From Rhizoctonia solani (lineage: Eukaryota > Basidiomycota > Agaricomycetes > Cantharellales > Ceratobasidiaceae): a DNA stretch of 64,000 bases. Of this stretch, positions 44,868-56,417 are shown piece by piece. Numbering within the stretch: position 1 is the first letter of the stretch; each line of letters starts with the position of its first letter. Position numbers and translations under genes: made by a program. The stretch is from assembly GCF_016906535.1 (NCBI RefSeq), contig NC_057373.1, forward strand, positions 2,666,001 through 2,730,000. The letters run 5' to 3'. The notes under the pieces are model-generated. The model was not told where the DNA came from. It made no database searches and saw only the letters and a program-made list of their open reading frames with translations.

Positions 44868-45556
44868 TCAAGTGGATGCGTCAACGCATGTCTTGCTGAG
44901 CTCTTCGCATTCGAGGACGAGTGCGCGGATGGGTGCGGCGGCGTCTTCAGCTCCGGCCAACAAGTCCCTGAATCGGGCGTCGCAGTGGATGGGAATAGGG
45001 TCGTCGCAGCTGCGTACGGCGCGGGCGTAGACTTCGCTAAGCGCCTGTAGTCGGGCTCGAGCTGCGCCCGGTGGAATTCTCGGTTCGCCCGGCTGAGAGG
45101 GAGCCGGGGGGTGTACCAGCGGTCGGGAAACGGGCGTCGGAGGGCTGCTGCCGCCGTAGCCATTCGACGTATACGCACGGGGCGGGTGTGGAGGGCCTGA
45201 AGTGGGCTGAGCGAGAGATGTGGCCAAGTGTCGGAGCGAGTCAAGCTCTTGTCTCGAGTCTTCAAGTTGTTGACGCGCCATATGCAACGAGCGCTCGAGG
45301 TTAGCGATGTAGTCTGGGCGCATACAGTTTGTCAGCTCGGGCAAGTTGGAGTTGGGCCAGGTTGGGCGGACGGACCTTTGCGTCTCTCGCGGTGTCTTCG
45401 TGCAGCGAGTTTGTTGCGCTCTAAAAAGTCGCGTCGGGCCTCGTCGTCTTCGTTGCGTCGTGCGGCAGATGAGGCGGGCTGAGGTGTCCCATCCTGGCTC
45501 AGGCTGTCTGTGTCCTTTGACGGGCGGCGGCGACGAGTAGGCGACATATCAGCCAT
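44868..45556 (-). CDS. small bZIP protein (ATF/CREB-like)
   Basis: Two exons. Exon 1 (45376-45556) gives MADMSPTRRRRPSKDTDSLS and the basic region EARRDFLERNKLAARRHRER + RK; the N-x7-R core is NKLAARRHR. A 62-base phase-1 intron (45314-45375) follows. Exon 2 (44868-45313) reads DYIANLERSLHMARQQLEDS, a leucine zipper continuing with RQELDSLRHLATSL. It continues with a Pro/Ser linker and a helical C-terminus: AARARLQALSEVYARAVRSC, FRDLLAGAEDAAAPIRALVL, ECEELSKTCVDAST. About 208 residues. The RERRK-x-YIxxLE arrangement fits fungal ATF/CREB-like factors such as Atf1/Sko1 relatives. The intron position matches that of the other bZIP gene (24431-26258). Confidence 0.78.
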
Positions 45557-46360
45557 GGTTAATAGATTGTCTGTTGTAGAGATGCGAAATCGTCTGTCCG
45601 GGGAAGAAGAATACTAGTAATACCAAGCTCGTAAGCGAACAACCCATAAGTGTTTTTTTACTACCGCCATGACGCCTCTTCAACGTCATTTCGCACATGA
45701 CATCACCTCTCAACTCGAGCTCCACGTGACTGTCGTCGGGAATGGATCGCTCGCTCGAGGGAAGAAGTTCTAATCAGCTCGAGCACGGCTTCGATACAAT
45801 TGCTGGCCATAGGTCTGTCATGAACTTGAGCGATAAGCTGAATTATCTGATAGAGCGCTTACCTGGATTCTTTTCCCCCGGTCACCTCAGTCGTTCGCAC
45901 GAATCTTGGGTGGTCCGTGAGTCTGCTTGTGGCCACCAAAACTATTGTGGCGCCAAAAACAATCGTCATTTGGGAGGCACTGGCATCTTTTTCTTTGATC
46001 TTTGCTCGCCGAGTCTAGATCGTTCGTTTCCTTGGCGCCTGGACATGTTCGCTCGCTCATGCAAGTCTAGTTCGACATTGATGTCATCTACAACCCCTCT
46101 AACGTATGACGCGCTCAATTTTCCGATCCCGGCGGGTTTAAATTTCCGGCTCTCTATGACGAGCACCCCCGGGTTGAAATGTGCACATCGACGGCTCACT
46201 GTTGATGTACAGATCTTATCCTTCCTTGGATGAAATGAATTGCTTCTGAGTTATCAGAACTCAATAAAGATGGGGAAGAATTCGAAGATTTAAGAAATAT
46301 CTATTGGTTTTTTTCCCTAGCCGTACATGATATAACCTTGAGAGTATCCCTTGAAACTTT
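45557..46360. other. intergenic region with unresolved protein-like reading
   Basis: An open frame runs at 45742-46233 on the plus strand without a known motif. A second plus frame has the hydrophobic stretch LLVATKTIVAPKTIV at about 45925, encoded by two imperfect 18-base direct repeats. I could not form a coherent gene and treat it as intergenic or relic sequence. Confidence 0.3.
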
Positions 46361-47556
46361 TTACTGGTAGACGCGGAGAGCGGCAATATCCCAGTAGGCG
46401 TTCTTGAATGCGGCAGGGTTGTTGTTGACATAGTCTATGCAATGTGATTAGTTCAAAAGATGAGATGAATAGATGGGGGGGGGGCTTACCAACGCAGCTG
46501 CCGGGGCATCCAGAGTTGCCGTAAACACCACCAGCCCAGTCTCCGCAGAAAGTCAAGTTGATAATAATATTCTCGGGCCCAAACTTGCTAGCAATATTGC
46601 AGCTCGAGTTGACAAACAAGGCGAACGGCCTTCCCCAGGTCGAAGTGTCGATCGAGCTCGCGCCGTTTCTAACTTGGCTCGGAACCGCCCCCGAGTTACG
46701 AGGCCAGAACCAGACTTTGATGTAGGTCGAGGTACGCTCCATTGCGTACCACCCGCCGCCGACCGAGTTGAACGCGGGGCCGTACGAGTTGGCGACAGGA
46801 GCTTGGACACCACATCCGGCGTTACCGTTGACCGTCCAGTCGCAGTTTGTGTTGGTCGTGGTTCTGTGGTACATTACGTGTGTTAGTCAAAGTGCGTTAA
46901 AAGAGAGAGAGATTGTTGAATGGTGACTTGCCCAGTCTGGTCACGGGTGTAGGGCTGAGTGCAACCGGGGGTGGTGTGGAGGGTCGCAGCGTTGGGACCT
47001 TGGTCGTTCACACCTTCGATGATGTCAATCTCACCGGCTTGGGGCCAGTTGACGGTGTTGGTAGTCCTATTAATATCGCAGCTCTGTTAGGCGCGCATAT
47101 AGCCGGTCACCATCGTACTGTGCTTACCAATAGGCGGGCCACGAGCCACATCCCTGGGGCATGTGCCTCACATCCATAATCTCAACGTGAGTGGACCATT
47201 GCTTCCTGCTCTGGATACGGACCGAGTTCCGGCCTGGCCCGGAGGGGTTGAGCGTGGTAGTCGAATCAGCGCGCATGATAAACGTATTTCCGGACGCAAA
47301 CGTAAGGTTCCTGCTGACAGCGGTCGATTGGTCGACGTAGCTTTGTAAAGTTGTGAGTATATATGCTACAGGTATACTGCTTGGCTAGTACGAGTCGGGT
47401 GACAACTTACTTGACACGTCCGTGGGTGGGGTCAGCGATGGCTTCATGGGTGAAACCGCTCAGGAAAGACGACCCGATAAAGGTGTCGGTGACAGAGTAG
47501 GTTGCAGCGCGGACCACAGAGGCAGCAGCAAGAGTTGCGAGCGACAGAGCGAGCAT
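46361..47556 (-). CDS. secreted GH16 endo-beta-1,3(4)-glucanase-like protein
   Basis: Laminarinase-type hydrolase acting on beta-1,3/1,4-glucans outside the cell; a role in wall remodelling or nutrition is inferred. The start at 47556 gives the signal peptide MLALSLATLAAASVVRA, then ATYSVTDTFIGSSFLSGF. An in-frame ATG exists at 47607 but would put 17 polar residues ahead of the signal peptide. The catalytic exon (about 46940-47070) encodes WPQAGEIDIIEGVNDQGP; GEIDIIEG is the GH16 E-x-D-x-x-E active site with nucleophile and acid/base glutamates. Flanking motifs are MPQGCGTWPAIWTTN and TLHTTPGC. Later exons show CGVQAPVANSYGPAFNSVGG, IKVWFWPRNSGAVPSQV and IINLTFCGDWAGGVYGNSGC. The C-terminus is AYWDIAALRVYQ. 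About 310 residues, five or so introns. No carbohydrate-binding module or GPI tail. Confidence 0.9.
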
Positions 47557-48315
47557 TGTGAAACGAGTTGAATAGGTGAGTGAGTGACCGAATGAACGAA
47601 GAGACAACTGGTTGATGGGTCATTTCAGCTCTCGACCATTGTAGCATTTATACCACCGAGACAACTATCGAGGGAGACATGCCCGGTCGCTCGCCAATAA
47701 GCGGTTCGTCGGGAAGCGGTCGTTTAGACGTGAATGGCTTGGGTCGGGCGGGGTTCGAGGAGACCGAGTGGTAAACGTCGGTATAACCTTTTTTTCTGTC
47801 GGAGGAATAAGCGAAGGTATTAGGAAGCGGAGGTAGTGGGAAAAGGAGTAATCGGTATCATCACGCGGACAAGCGTGTACAGAGGCGAAGCCAGACAACG
47901 TCCAGTGCCTGAGCATAGAAGGAAATGTGTAGTCGTCTATGTATCAATCGTAGGTATAGAAGTTTTTCGATAGAGACAGAGATGAGTAAGAAGAACATCA
48001 GAATGGGTTGAATATGATAAGAAGTCAAGACCGCGTGTCACGGCGAGCGCACACTTAGGCGAATTCGCGACCACATGCGCCCCGGGATCGCCGAATAAAA
48101 CCCACATGATACCGACGTTGGCATATCGAAACCGGGAGAAAAACGCTAGATCATCGCTATATATGTGTGTCCAATCCGCATTTATCGGCCCAAACTTGCT
48201 TGGTCAGACGTTAGAGCGAAAAGAGGGAGGGGGGGTGCGCAAATGTAGATAAGAGGGAGAGTCACGTGGTGGCTATGCCTTGGCGCCTATTGTTTGACCG
48301 GAAATCCAATTGGTG
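47557..48315. promoter_or_regulatory. shared promoter region between GH16 glucanase and FHL1
   Basis: 759 bases between divergent genes. On the minus strand a TATAAAT lies at 47646-47652, about 90 bases before the glucanase ATG. No gene is supported here; the minus frame at 47665-47916 has no recognisable content. Confidence 0.4.
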
Positions 48316-51300
48316 ATGCTCACATCGGTCAGAGGAGAGACAGCTTCTCTGAGCTTGACCACCGAGAGCCGAATGAGCGAGTCCGAGCCACGCGCGCCTG
48401 TGCCTGCTTCCACCATATCCAATGACGCAAACGATCAGCCTACGACTCGAGCAAATAGCAGGGATATTGGGAATGAGCCGGCGCCGATTCCAGATGTGCA
48501 AGGAGGAGGAGAGGTCGATGTGGGAGGAGTGGGACCCGGGACCGAGGAGATATCTGCATATTTCAAGCTCGAGTCGGCGCTTTTCACCTATTATTGCCAA
48601 ACGCTGGTCGTGACGATTGGAAGGCGGCCCCCTATTGCGTCCAAGGGGGGAGTAGATCCGCCACCCAATGGGGGTGGGAGCGGGAGTGGGGGCGGAGAGT
48701 CGGGCCAACAAGACGGACTGTTGCCTCCGCACGAGATCCTTACCCTCTCAGGCCCCTCGGGGAACACTCAATCAGAAGGCTCGAATAATGGGATGAATGG
48801 CAATGGGAATTCCGGGTCCGCCGTCGTCGATGTTGATCTTGGTCAACTCAAGTCGGTTTCTCGTCTCCACGCACGCATTGAATACGACGAGACCGAAGCT
48901 TGCTTTGTATTGGTTGTTCTCGGAAGGAATGGCGCATGGGTTGATGGAGAGTGGTATGGCAGCGGGCGCAAAGCTCCATTAACAGCTAGGTGCATATCAG
49001 ATTTTTTTTGCCTATTTTTCTGGGGCTTATCTACTAGTCCTTTTTGCGTATGGCAGATCGCGAATACAAATTGCCACGCGTGTCTTTTACTTTGTCCTTC
49101 CCGATACAGCTCCCCCACGTTCTCCTTCCCCAGATTCTCAATGCTCTCCCCATTCCCATTCTCGCTCGAGGTCTCAATCCCGTACTCGTTCTCTGGACGG
49201 GTCTATATCCATCGTGCGAAATACACCGCCTCGTCGGCGATCTCCCTCGGTCGATATCATGTCTGTTGCTTCAGCCGAGTCTGGAGATGAGACTCAATGG
49301 GTCGATGTTGAGCCCCCGCCACAGCCTGTGCCAGCCAAAGGAACCAGGAAGCCAGTAGCAGTCAAGGGGGTAGGAATTGGGAAGGGCAAGGGGAAAGAGA
49401 AGTCCCAGGACAAGGACAAGGGTGCTCACGTAGACGTGGCGCCAATTCGAGCCAAGGGAGGCAAGGGCAAAGGAAAGGGCAAGGGTCAGTTTATATTCAT
49501 CTGCCGATTTGGTATCCGTCTCATTGCTTGGTAGCTCCAGCTGCATCTCGAGACCACAAGCGCAAGCAACCCGATCCGGAACCTTCCACGTCCAAATCGG
49601 TGCCGGTTGCGTCAAAGGCTCCGTCCAAGTCTGTTACAGTGATCAAGGGAGCCCCATCCTATTTGCCCACACCCGAGTCTGGCACAGAGCCTCCACCACA
49701 ACGGCCAGCTATCACGTTTGCGACACATTGCTACCATGCGATTAGAGCTCTTGGTGGAAGGGCAACCTTGGCCGAGATTTGTCAGTGGATGAGAGAGCAG
49801 TATGAGTGGTTTACAAGTGCAGAGGGCCTGGCGACGAATTGGGAGGTCAGTGGAGATCTTGAATCATGTATTGAGATGCTGAGTTGCTTGTCTCTAGTCA
49901 TCCGTCAGACATAATCTATCGTCAAACAAGGCTTTCGTAGCGCATAAGCGAAAAGAAGGGGAAAAGGGCAAAGGATTCTACTGGACATTTGACCCTGCCT
50001 GTGAGGCTAGTTTTCTCGAACGGGAACGGAAAGTACGGCCAGCGCCTAATCAATCCACTTCGGCCCAATCTCAACCCCAGCCTCCCACTCTCCCCCCTCT
50101 GGCGGACGATGGTACAGATGGATCTATCGACGTTGAAGCTGAAGAGGAAGAAATCCGAGGCACTGGTCCTCCACGACGAATCGACACTTCGACTGTTATT
50201 GATGAAGCCAAGCGACGCCGTGCGGAAAAGGAGGAACGTCGGAGGCTCAAAGCCGAGAAACGGGAACGACGGGAGCGGAGAGAAAAAGAACGAGCGATGA
50301 AAGCCGCCAAGCGCCTCGCTGCAGCTGGTGGACCGTCTGCCGTGCCTTCTGGCCAGCCTCCACCATTCTTCTTCCCACCTTATGGGCAACCGTACCCATT
50401 CCCACCGTTTGTTCCACCTCAGCCAACCGGAGAGAATGGGGCACCCCCTGCTCCTGCGCCATTTATGATGAAAGGACCCGATGGTCAGATGATCCCTATG
50501 CCAATGCCCCCGCCGTATATGGTCCCAGGTCCGGATGGGCAAATGATACCCATGCCAATGCCCCCATACATGATGGGCGCACCCAATATGGGAGGGAAAG
50601 ACGGGAAACCCGAAAACGGGCAGCTACCGCCTCAACCGTTTATGGTCAAAGGACCAGATGGCCAGATGATTCCTGCTCCTGCCCCACCCTATGGTTTTCC
50701 TCCGTATGGGTATCCGTACTATTTACCTCAAGGGCCATATTGGATGCCATATGCGGCGCCAGACGAAAAGAAAGATGCTGGAGGATCTCCGACGGTCGTC
50801 AAGAGGGAAGAAATAGACGAGGAAAAGACTGTCAGTCCTCAGCCACATGCCCCTCCATGGATTATGCCACACGGTATCATGCCTTATCCCCCTCCCCATC
50901 ATGTGGGCATGCCTCTCGGCACTCCTGCGCCTGTTCCTTCTCCAGGGACGAGCGGGGAGGTCCCCCCTTCCGCTTCGCAAGTCTCTGCGTTAAATGTGGC
51001 CGCTCCCGCACCTGTTACATTAGCACCTCCCGGACCAAGTCTGGCACCGACTATGAGTCCTGCGCCGACTATGGCTTTGCCTAGTCCTGCTCTTGGGTTA
51101 AGTCCTAGTCCAGTACCCGTTTCGGGCCCAACTCCTGGGACCAGTCTCAATCAGGTTCCTATGACTGGATTGAGCCCCGTTCCTGTAGCCCCTGCTGTAG
51201 TTGTTTCGCCGCCGCCCCCACTCTCACCTGCGTCTGTCCCTGTTTCTGCTCCCACCCCTATGGTATCTACAACTGCACCCTCTGCACGTGTATCTATGCC

Positions 51301-52453
51301 TATGCCGGTACCGACACCACCTGCGCCGACTACCCCTGTCACTCTCACACCAACTGCACTGACAGCCTCTGCTCCTGCTCCTGCTCCTATGTCTGCACCG
51401 ACACCCACTCCAACTCCACAAACTCCTGCACACGCCTCAACATCCAGTGCCGACCTCTCCAAAGTCTCGATACCCATAGTCGTCGCCCCCCTGCCAGACT
51501 CGTACGTTCCTCCGCCAGGCAGTACACCTACGCCCTACATGGTATTACACGAGCAGAAACTATGGTTGTCTCCAGAGGTATTTGGTAAACTCACGGAAGA
51601 ACGATTGGCCGAACTAAGAAAGTTGGGCATGCGAGAGGTCAGTTGGAATTTATGCGTTTAAACTTTTTTTTGTCGGGACGACGTTGTTTTGTCGTTTTGT
51701 TATCATCTCCCCATCTTCAATGGCTCGTGTTCTCCTTGGTGGTGCCAAAATTGGTTGAACGGTAGAGGAAACTTTGGGTTGGAGGTTAACTTAAACAAAG
51801 ATCTCACGGATCTTGACATTGCCACCACGAGGACATATGCCCCCTGCCCACACCTGTCCGTTCAATCTCTAGAACCCCTATCAATCGCTGCTGTACGGCC
51901 TGTCTATCTGCCATTCACCTTAATGACTGAAGCCTATTTATGATTGACTGACATTTATGTAACTCGTTAGGTGATAAGCACTCTACAAGCCGACATCGTG
52001 CAATATCTCAAGCTCAAGATGCGCTCAGGCCCAGGCGCGGGCTTGGGGACAAATGCACGTGGCCGGGGGAGAGGAAGAGGCCGGGGACGCGGAGGTGTGA
52101 CATCCAGACCAGCCCCTGGAACTGCGTCATCTACTCTTGGAGAAACACTATCCGTCGCAGTTCCTAATATAGGCACATCTGAGCCGAGTTCGAGCGGATC
52201 TCTACCTACCGAACAAGAAGCAATGGTCTCCGGCGACACGGGCTCCCCCAATCAACAAACCAACAAACCTATTGGCCCGCCCCCGAACGTGGACGGTGCG
52301 CTCCCCACGGACGAATCCGGCTTGAACATCACCCCCGCAGAGATATCACACGCCCCGGCCATTTCCACTGGTATTGTCCGTGCACGAGAAGGCGACGATG
52401 AGATTGCCCCAGAGCCGAAGAAACTCAAATCGGATGTGATTGGGACGGCCTGA
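48316..52453 (+). CDS. FHL1: Fhl1-like forkhead transcription factor (FHA + forkhead)
   Basis: Fhl1 controls ribosomal-protein gene transcription in yeast with its FHA-bound co-factor Ifh1. The ATG at 48316 is used; a second in-frame ATG at 48373 (MSESEPRAP) is possible. FHA domain: FTYYCQTLVVTIGRRPP, a low-complexity insert, then LGQLKSVSRLHARIEYDETE (S-R-x-H core) and LVVLGRNGAWVDGEWY; after an intron, SRIQIATRVFYFVLPD. Forkhead domain: ITFATHCYHAIRALGGRATL, EICQWMREQYEWFTSAEGLA, TNWE, an intron (about 49846-49897), then SSVRHNLSSNKAFVAHKRKE and GKGFYWTFDP; the helix-3 motif is W-x-x-S-x-R-H-N-L-S. A charged coiled coil follows, then a long Pro-rich region with three GPDGQMIP units (50460-50680). 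The C-terminus has an RG run (about 52060-52095). It ends DVIGTA. Confidence 0.9.
50463..50700 (+). repeat. in-frame amino-acid repeats (GPDGQMIP) inside FHL1
   Basis: Three imperfect copies of a unit containing G-P-D-G-Q-M-I-P followed by Met/Ala-Pro and PPY occur at about 50475, 50527 and 50652. Codon usage differs between copies, so the repeat is not a recent DNA duplication. Confidence 0.75.
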
Positions 52454-52669
52454 GCTGAAGTTAGCCAGCGACTCATTTCGTGCGTTATCTCAAGTTTTAT
52501 CTGACTGGGTTGTTTCGGGTGTGTTTTATTATAACTGCTGTCTCACTTTTTCTATCTTTGGTCTAGAGCTTGGAATTTTTTTGGTTGTTGATTTATGTAT
52601 GTATGTGATATACCTCGGGCCATGTATTAATGAACACACCATGATCTACGAAGTTTTTGATACGAGGGT

Positions 52670-52984
52670 CTAAGCCGGCGGCATTCGGGAGATCCTGGGA
52701 CCAGTCATCGACCGCGGAGGTGGGTTGCCGGGATATGTCATTTGTTGCTTAGTGGTACGTACGTAACGTTCGGCGCCTTTATTTCCGCTGGACGACAGAG
52801 ACGGTTGTTGCGACGGTGAGATGGATTCGGGGTATAAGAGAATAGGTACCCCTTTGGGTGCAGGGCTACTCCCAAAAGTCCTGGTTGACTTGGCTGCGTC
52901 GAGTGCATCGCCGAGGGTTGGATGAGCGTAGAGCGCTCGTGTGGGGTTGGAACGCCGATAGCAAACTAAACAAGGCAGGTGCAC
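52670..52984 (-). CDS. possible small unknown protein
   Basis: An uninterrupted 104-residue frame starts MHLPCLVCYRRSNPTRALYA, continues PTLGDALDAAKSTRTFGSSP and ends SMTGPRISRMPPA. It lies tail-to-tail with FHL1 and upstream of the Ytp1-like gene. No domain or signal was recognised and the start has no further support. It may be a spurious frame or the last exon of a gene beginning near 53040. The rest of 52454-53351 is intergenic. Confidence 0.25.
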   Translation of the reverse strand: MHLPCLVCYRRSNPTRALYAHPTLGDALDAAKSTRTFGSSPAPKGVPILLYPESISPSQQPSLSSSGNKGAERYVRTTKQQMTYPGNPPPRSMTGPRISRMPPA

Positions 52985-53351
52985 ATGTCACCCGCATATC
53001 TCGCGGCAGATGGGTTTCTTACATTGTTCTAGTGCAGTGACTCTGAAGATCTATAGATCTACCCGAAGTTGACCTTCGGCAGCCGCGGTGCACCACCTGA
53101 CGTCGTTTTTGTCTTACCGTCTGAATAATCTCCACCAATCCCCGCTCGTACTGGCTGACTCGGCGTTTCGTCTCGACTCCCTCTACCTCCACTGTGCATT
53201 CCCACGCAGTCTCAACTCGAATAAATACGCATACCGGCTGTGCGTTACTTTTTTCGAACCAGATTCCAGAGACGGTCCCTCACTTGGCTCCCTTGCCCCC
53301 TGTGCTCCGGTCATATATTAGCCTTTGGCTCCTCGACCAGCAAGCTCGACA

Positions 53352-55707
53352 ATGCGGAACCTCTCCAAGACTCTCCTGGCTCTTCTGGCCGCTGCTGCCG
53401 CTGTGGCCTCGTCCACACCTGGCTCCAGCGATGGGATTGTTGTGCGGCAGCCACTGCCCGAGCTCACTCAGCCAATTTACCTAAAGCCGAGGCACGGGGA
53501 CGACGACATGCCACATAGTAGCACCATGTCTCCAGCTTCCAACTCAACTTCTCATGTGGTTTCTAGCCACTCGCATGGCCACGGAGAGCCTAAACTTGTG
53601 CTGAACGAAACTGAAATCCTCGAGAAGTTTGGGTCCGACCCCTTGTCTTACTATGCCCACGACTTTCAACTAGAGGGCGAGAAAGGTCTTGGAGGATTGA
53701 TGATTTTCCATATTGTGCTTATGAGTTTGGCATTCTTTGTCGTCCTTCCCTGTGGTGAGCCAGATCTCAGTCCCCGGCGCACCCTGGGTTGCATCTAACT
53801 TAGATGCCTATCTCTAGCAATCGTTTTGCGCTCTTCGAAGCACAAAGCTCACGGACTTGTCAATGGTATATTTCTCGCGATGACTGCCCTTGGCTTCGTT
53901 TCCGGTGCCGCATACAAGAAATTGTCCCCTGACCTGTGAGTGTTCTCAACCTTCCCACGGCACTGTCTACACCGCCACCTGAAATGTCTAATTTCTCAAT
54001 GACGTATCTCCGATCGTTTCTCCGATCGTTTCTCATACAACATTTGAATTGCAGGTACGAGGGATCCGTCCATGGCAAGGTCGGCAATGTGCTCCTGTTT
54101 ATCGTGAACGTACTTGGGGTCATCGATGCGCTTCCACTTATTCGTCGGTTCTACGACTTTGTACGCGCAGGGCCATCTGAATGGACCCCATCTCGACTTT
54201 GGTATTTCGTCTTGCGTGGACAGGAAGAAGGACCGTCCCGACGATGGATTGATGACAACGAAGAAGAAATCAAACTAACGACTGATCCCGAAGAGATTCA
54301 AAACTCACCTGTCGAAGCAAGTGTTGATTCTGAACATGCACACCGTGTGCACGAACGATTATTGCGATTCAACACAGCATCTGCTTGGGTCAACCAGGGT
54401 GATGAGTCTCCCAATGGCCACCACCAACGCGAATTTGGCCGCATTCATGGGCATGGATCACCTATGTCTCGTCATTCAATTGGCTCAGAAGCCACGTTGC
54501 ATGAGCTTGGCTCTCCTTCTCAACCATGGCCATTATTCTCGTCTCCCAAGGCTGGAATGCACGAGGCAGGCGTACAGAAAGGCTGGAGAGGTCGTATCCA
54601 GCGTGCTGGACACTGGACCTTCAACACTACGGAGCGTATTATGATTCCCTTTGCCTGGGGTGTAACTATGGTCGGAGGATGCGTTTATACTGGTATCTGC
54701 CGAGGGAGCTATCTTAATGGATGTTTGGCACATTTTATCAGTGAGTGCTAACAAAAAAGGTCGATTTCACAGTTGCTTAATTCCTTATCAGAGGGCTCAA
54801 TCTTCTTCTGGTACGGAATGCTCACCTGGGGTCGTTACCTTGGTGCATGGTCGGACCGTGGCTGGGCATGGAACCGCACAGCGTCCAATCGGGTTTCAGC
54901 TGAAATGGTCGAATCTTTCGTTATCTTCCTTTACGGAGCAACGAACACATGGATGGAGCGCTTTGGTGCGAAACCTGGTGCTCCATACAGCACCAAGGAG
55001 ATCCAGCATATCAGTATTGCCGTCATGTGAGTTCTAGTATATATGCCCTAGTACACGTTGCTGACGCATCCCAGGTTTTGGTTTGCTGGCTTAGTTGGAA
55101 TGGCCCTTGAATCTCGCACTATCCGTCGCCTCCTGTCCAACGCATCGATAATCGGCAACCCTCGTGCACGCAGCCACCCATTGACAGAGCCCCCAAGTTA
55201 TAGTGGAAGCTTCAATCCTTTCCCGGCAATCGTTATTGGTGTCACTGGTGCAGCCATGAGCGCTCATCACCAAAACTACGTTTTCCAGGTTAAGATCCAC
55301 GAATTGTGGGGCAACCTTCTTGTTGCCTTTGCTGTGATGCGCTGCTTTACATATTTCTTTGTATGGCTTCGCCCCGCAAGGTCTATCCTCCCTTCGAGGC
55401 CTCCGACCGAGGCGATTTCGAGCTTTTTCTTGACCGCAGGAGGTCTAGCATTCATTTCTAGCTCGGAGCCAATCACCTTTGCTGCTATGCGTAACGGCCG
55501 TGGTGAGTATTCTGGGTATCTAGAGCGTCGAGTTTGTCCTGACTGAAATCTGCTATTTCAGATGATGTTATGATGTTCCTCAACGCCATAATTGCATTGG
55601 TTTCCCTCGCATATGTGATCAATCTATCGGTTCTTACGCTTAAAGGATGGGCGATCGCTCGTGGCGAGTTGGCTGTTGTCGCTTCAGATGACGAAGAATT
55701 GGCGTAG
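53352..55707 (+). CDS. Ytp1-like multi-pass membrane protein (DUF2427 + Ytp1 domains)
   Basis: Fungal membrane protein related to yeast Ytp1; the function is unknown. The start at 53352 gives a signal peptide, MRNLSKTLLALLAAAAAVAS. A His-rich luminal segment follows (HVVSSHSHGHGEP), then the DUF2427 region with LGGLMIFHIVLMSLAFFVVL and, after an intron, GIFLAMTALGFVSGAAYKKL. Next are HGKVGNVLLFIVNVLGVIDA, a hydrophilic cytosolic loop with HGHGSPMSRHSIGSEATLHE, and the Ytp1 domain: IMIPFAWGVTMVGGCVYTGI, GSIFFWYGMLTWGRYLGAWS, ESFVIFLYGATNTWMERFGA, FPAIVIGVTGAAMSAHHQNY, and a C-terminal helix. The histidines near FHIVLMS and AMSAHHQNY recall cytochrome b561-type haem ligands, but that is inference. 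It ends SDDEELA. Five introns; about 620 residues. Confidence 0.88.
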
Positions 55708-56363
55708 TTTTATGCTCAACACCTCCCTTTCCTTCCTTTTCTCGTTTTTATTCTCTGTAGCTCTTCCTCCCATATTATTTCCTTTCAATTGGGTCTCACA
55801 TGTTTTACCAGCTATCTGTTTTATGACCATCAGTTCTCTCCGTTAAGACCTTGAATTCAACGAGAATATATCTATTGTATTTACCTCCTGAACCTAATAA
55901 TTGATTATTCGGCTTTGATCGGATATTGGATACATACACGCGGCTTATTTCAACGAAGAAGTATTTCTTATGTGTGCATATACATTGTGCAAGCAGATTG
56001 AGCCTACTCCGTTTTTGGTGCTCTGATCGACCGAATGATGGATAGCTATGTCTAAAACGCCAAGTGCAAAGCACGTAACAGACATGTGCCTTTGCAGTAC
56101 AAACAGCACCAGAGTGCAAGCGCTCCCAGTCTACACAATACACCCACTATGGCGACATCAAACGCTTGAATGGCGCCTATGGCGCGGTAAGAATATGATT
56201 AGTTCCTTCCAGCGAAACCCCATGTGATCCCGCCAGTGACAGCTCCAATTGCCTAGAAAGGACCATGGAATTGAAATCTTTCCAGCATCTCTTGGACCTT
56301 CCTTCGCTTACTTATCTATAGCTACTGCCCATGTACCGAACACCGAGGGGGGTATCAGAAAAT
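55708..56363. other. intergenic region, no gene seen
   Basis: About 650 AT-rich bases between the Ytp1-like gene and the GGT TATA box. No conserved ORF or RNA gene was recognised. Confidence 0.45.
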
Positions 56364-56369
56364 TATAAA
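56364..56369 (+). promoter_or_regulatory. TATA box of the GGT gene
   Basis: TATAAA here predicts a transcript start near 56395. That is downstream of the ATG at 56382 and just before the ATG at 56418, which decides the start in favour of 56418. Confidence 0.45.
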
Positions 56370-56417
56370 GCGCCGTAGCTCATGGTCCTCCGAACTCCAC
56401 CTCGACCTCCTTCAGCC

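Noticed and set aside
47665..47916. Minus-strand 83-residue frame upstream of the GH16 gene
   Set aside because: It lies upstream of the glucanase TATA box and has no conserved sequence.
48843..49118. Minus-strand frames over FHL1 and the 51151-51477 Gly-rich frame
   Set aside because: They are antisense shadows of FHA and Pro-rich codons.
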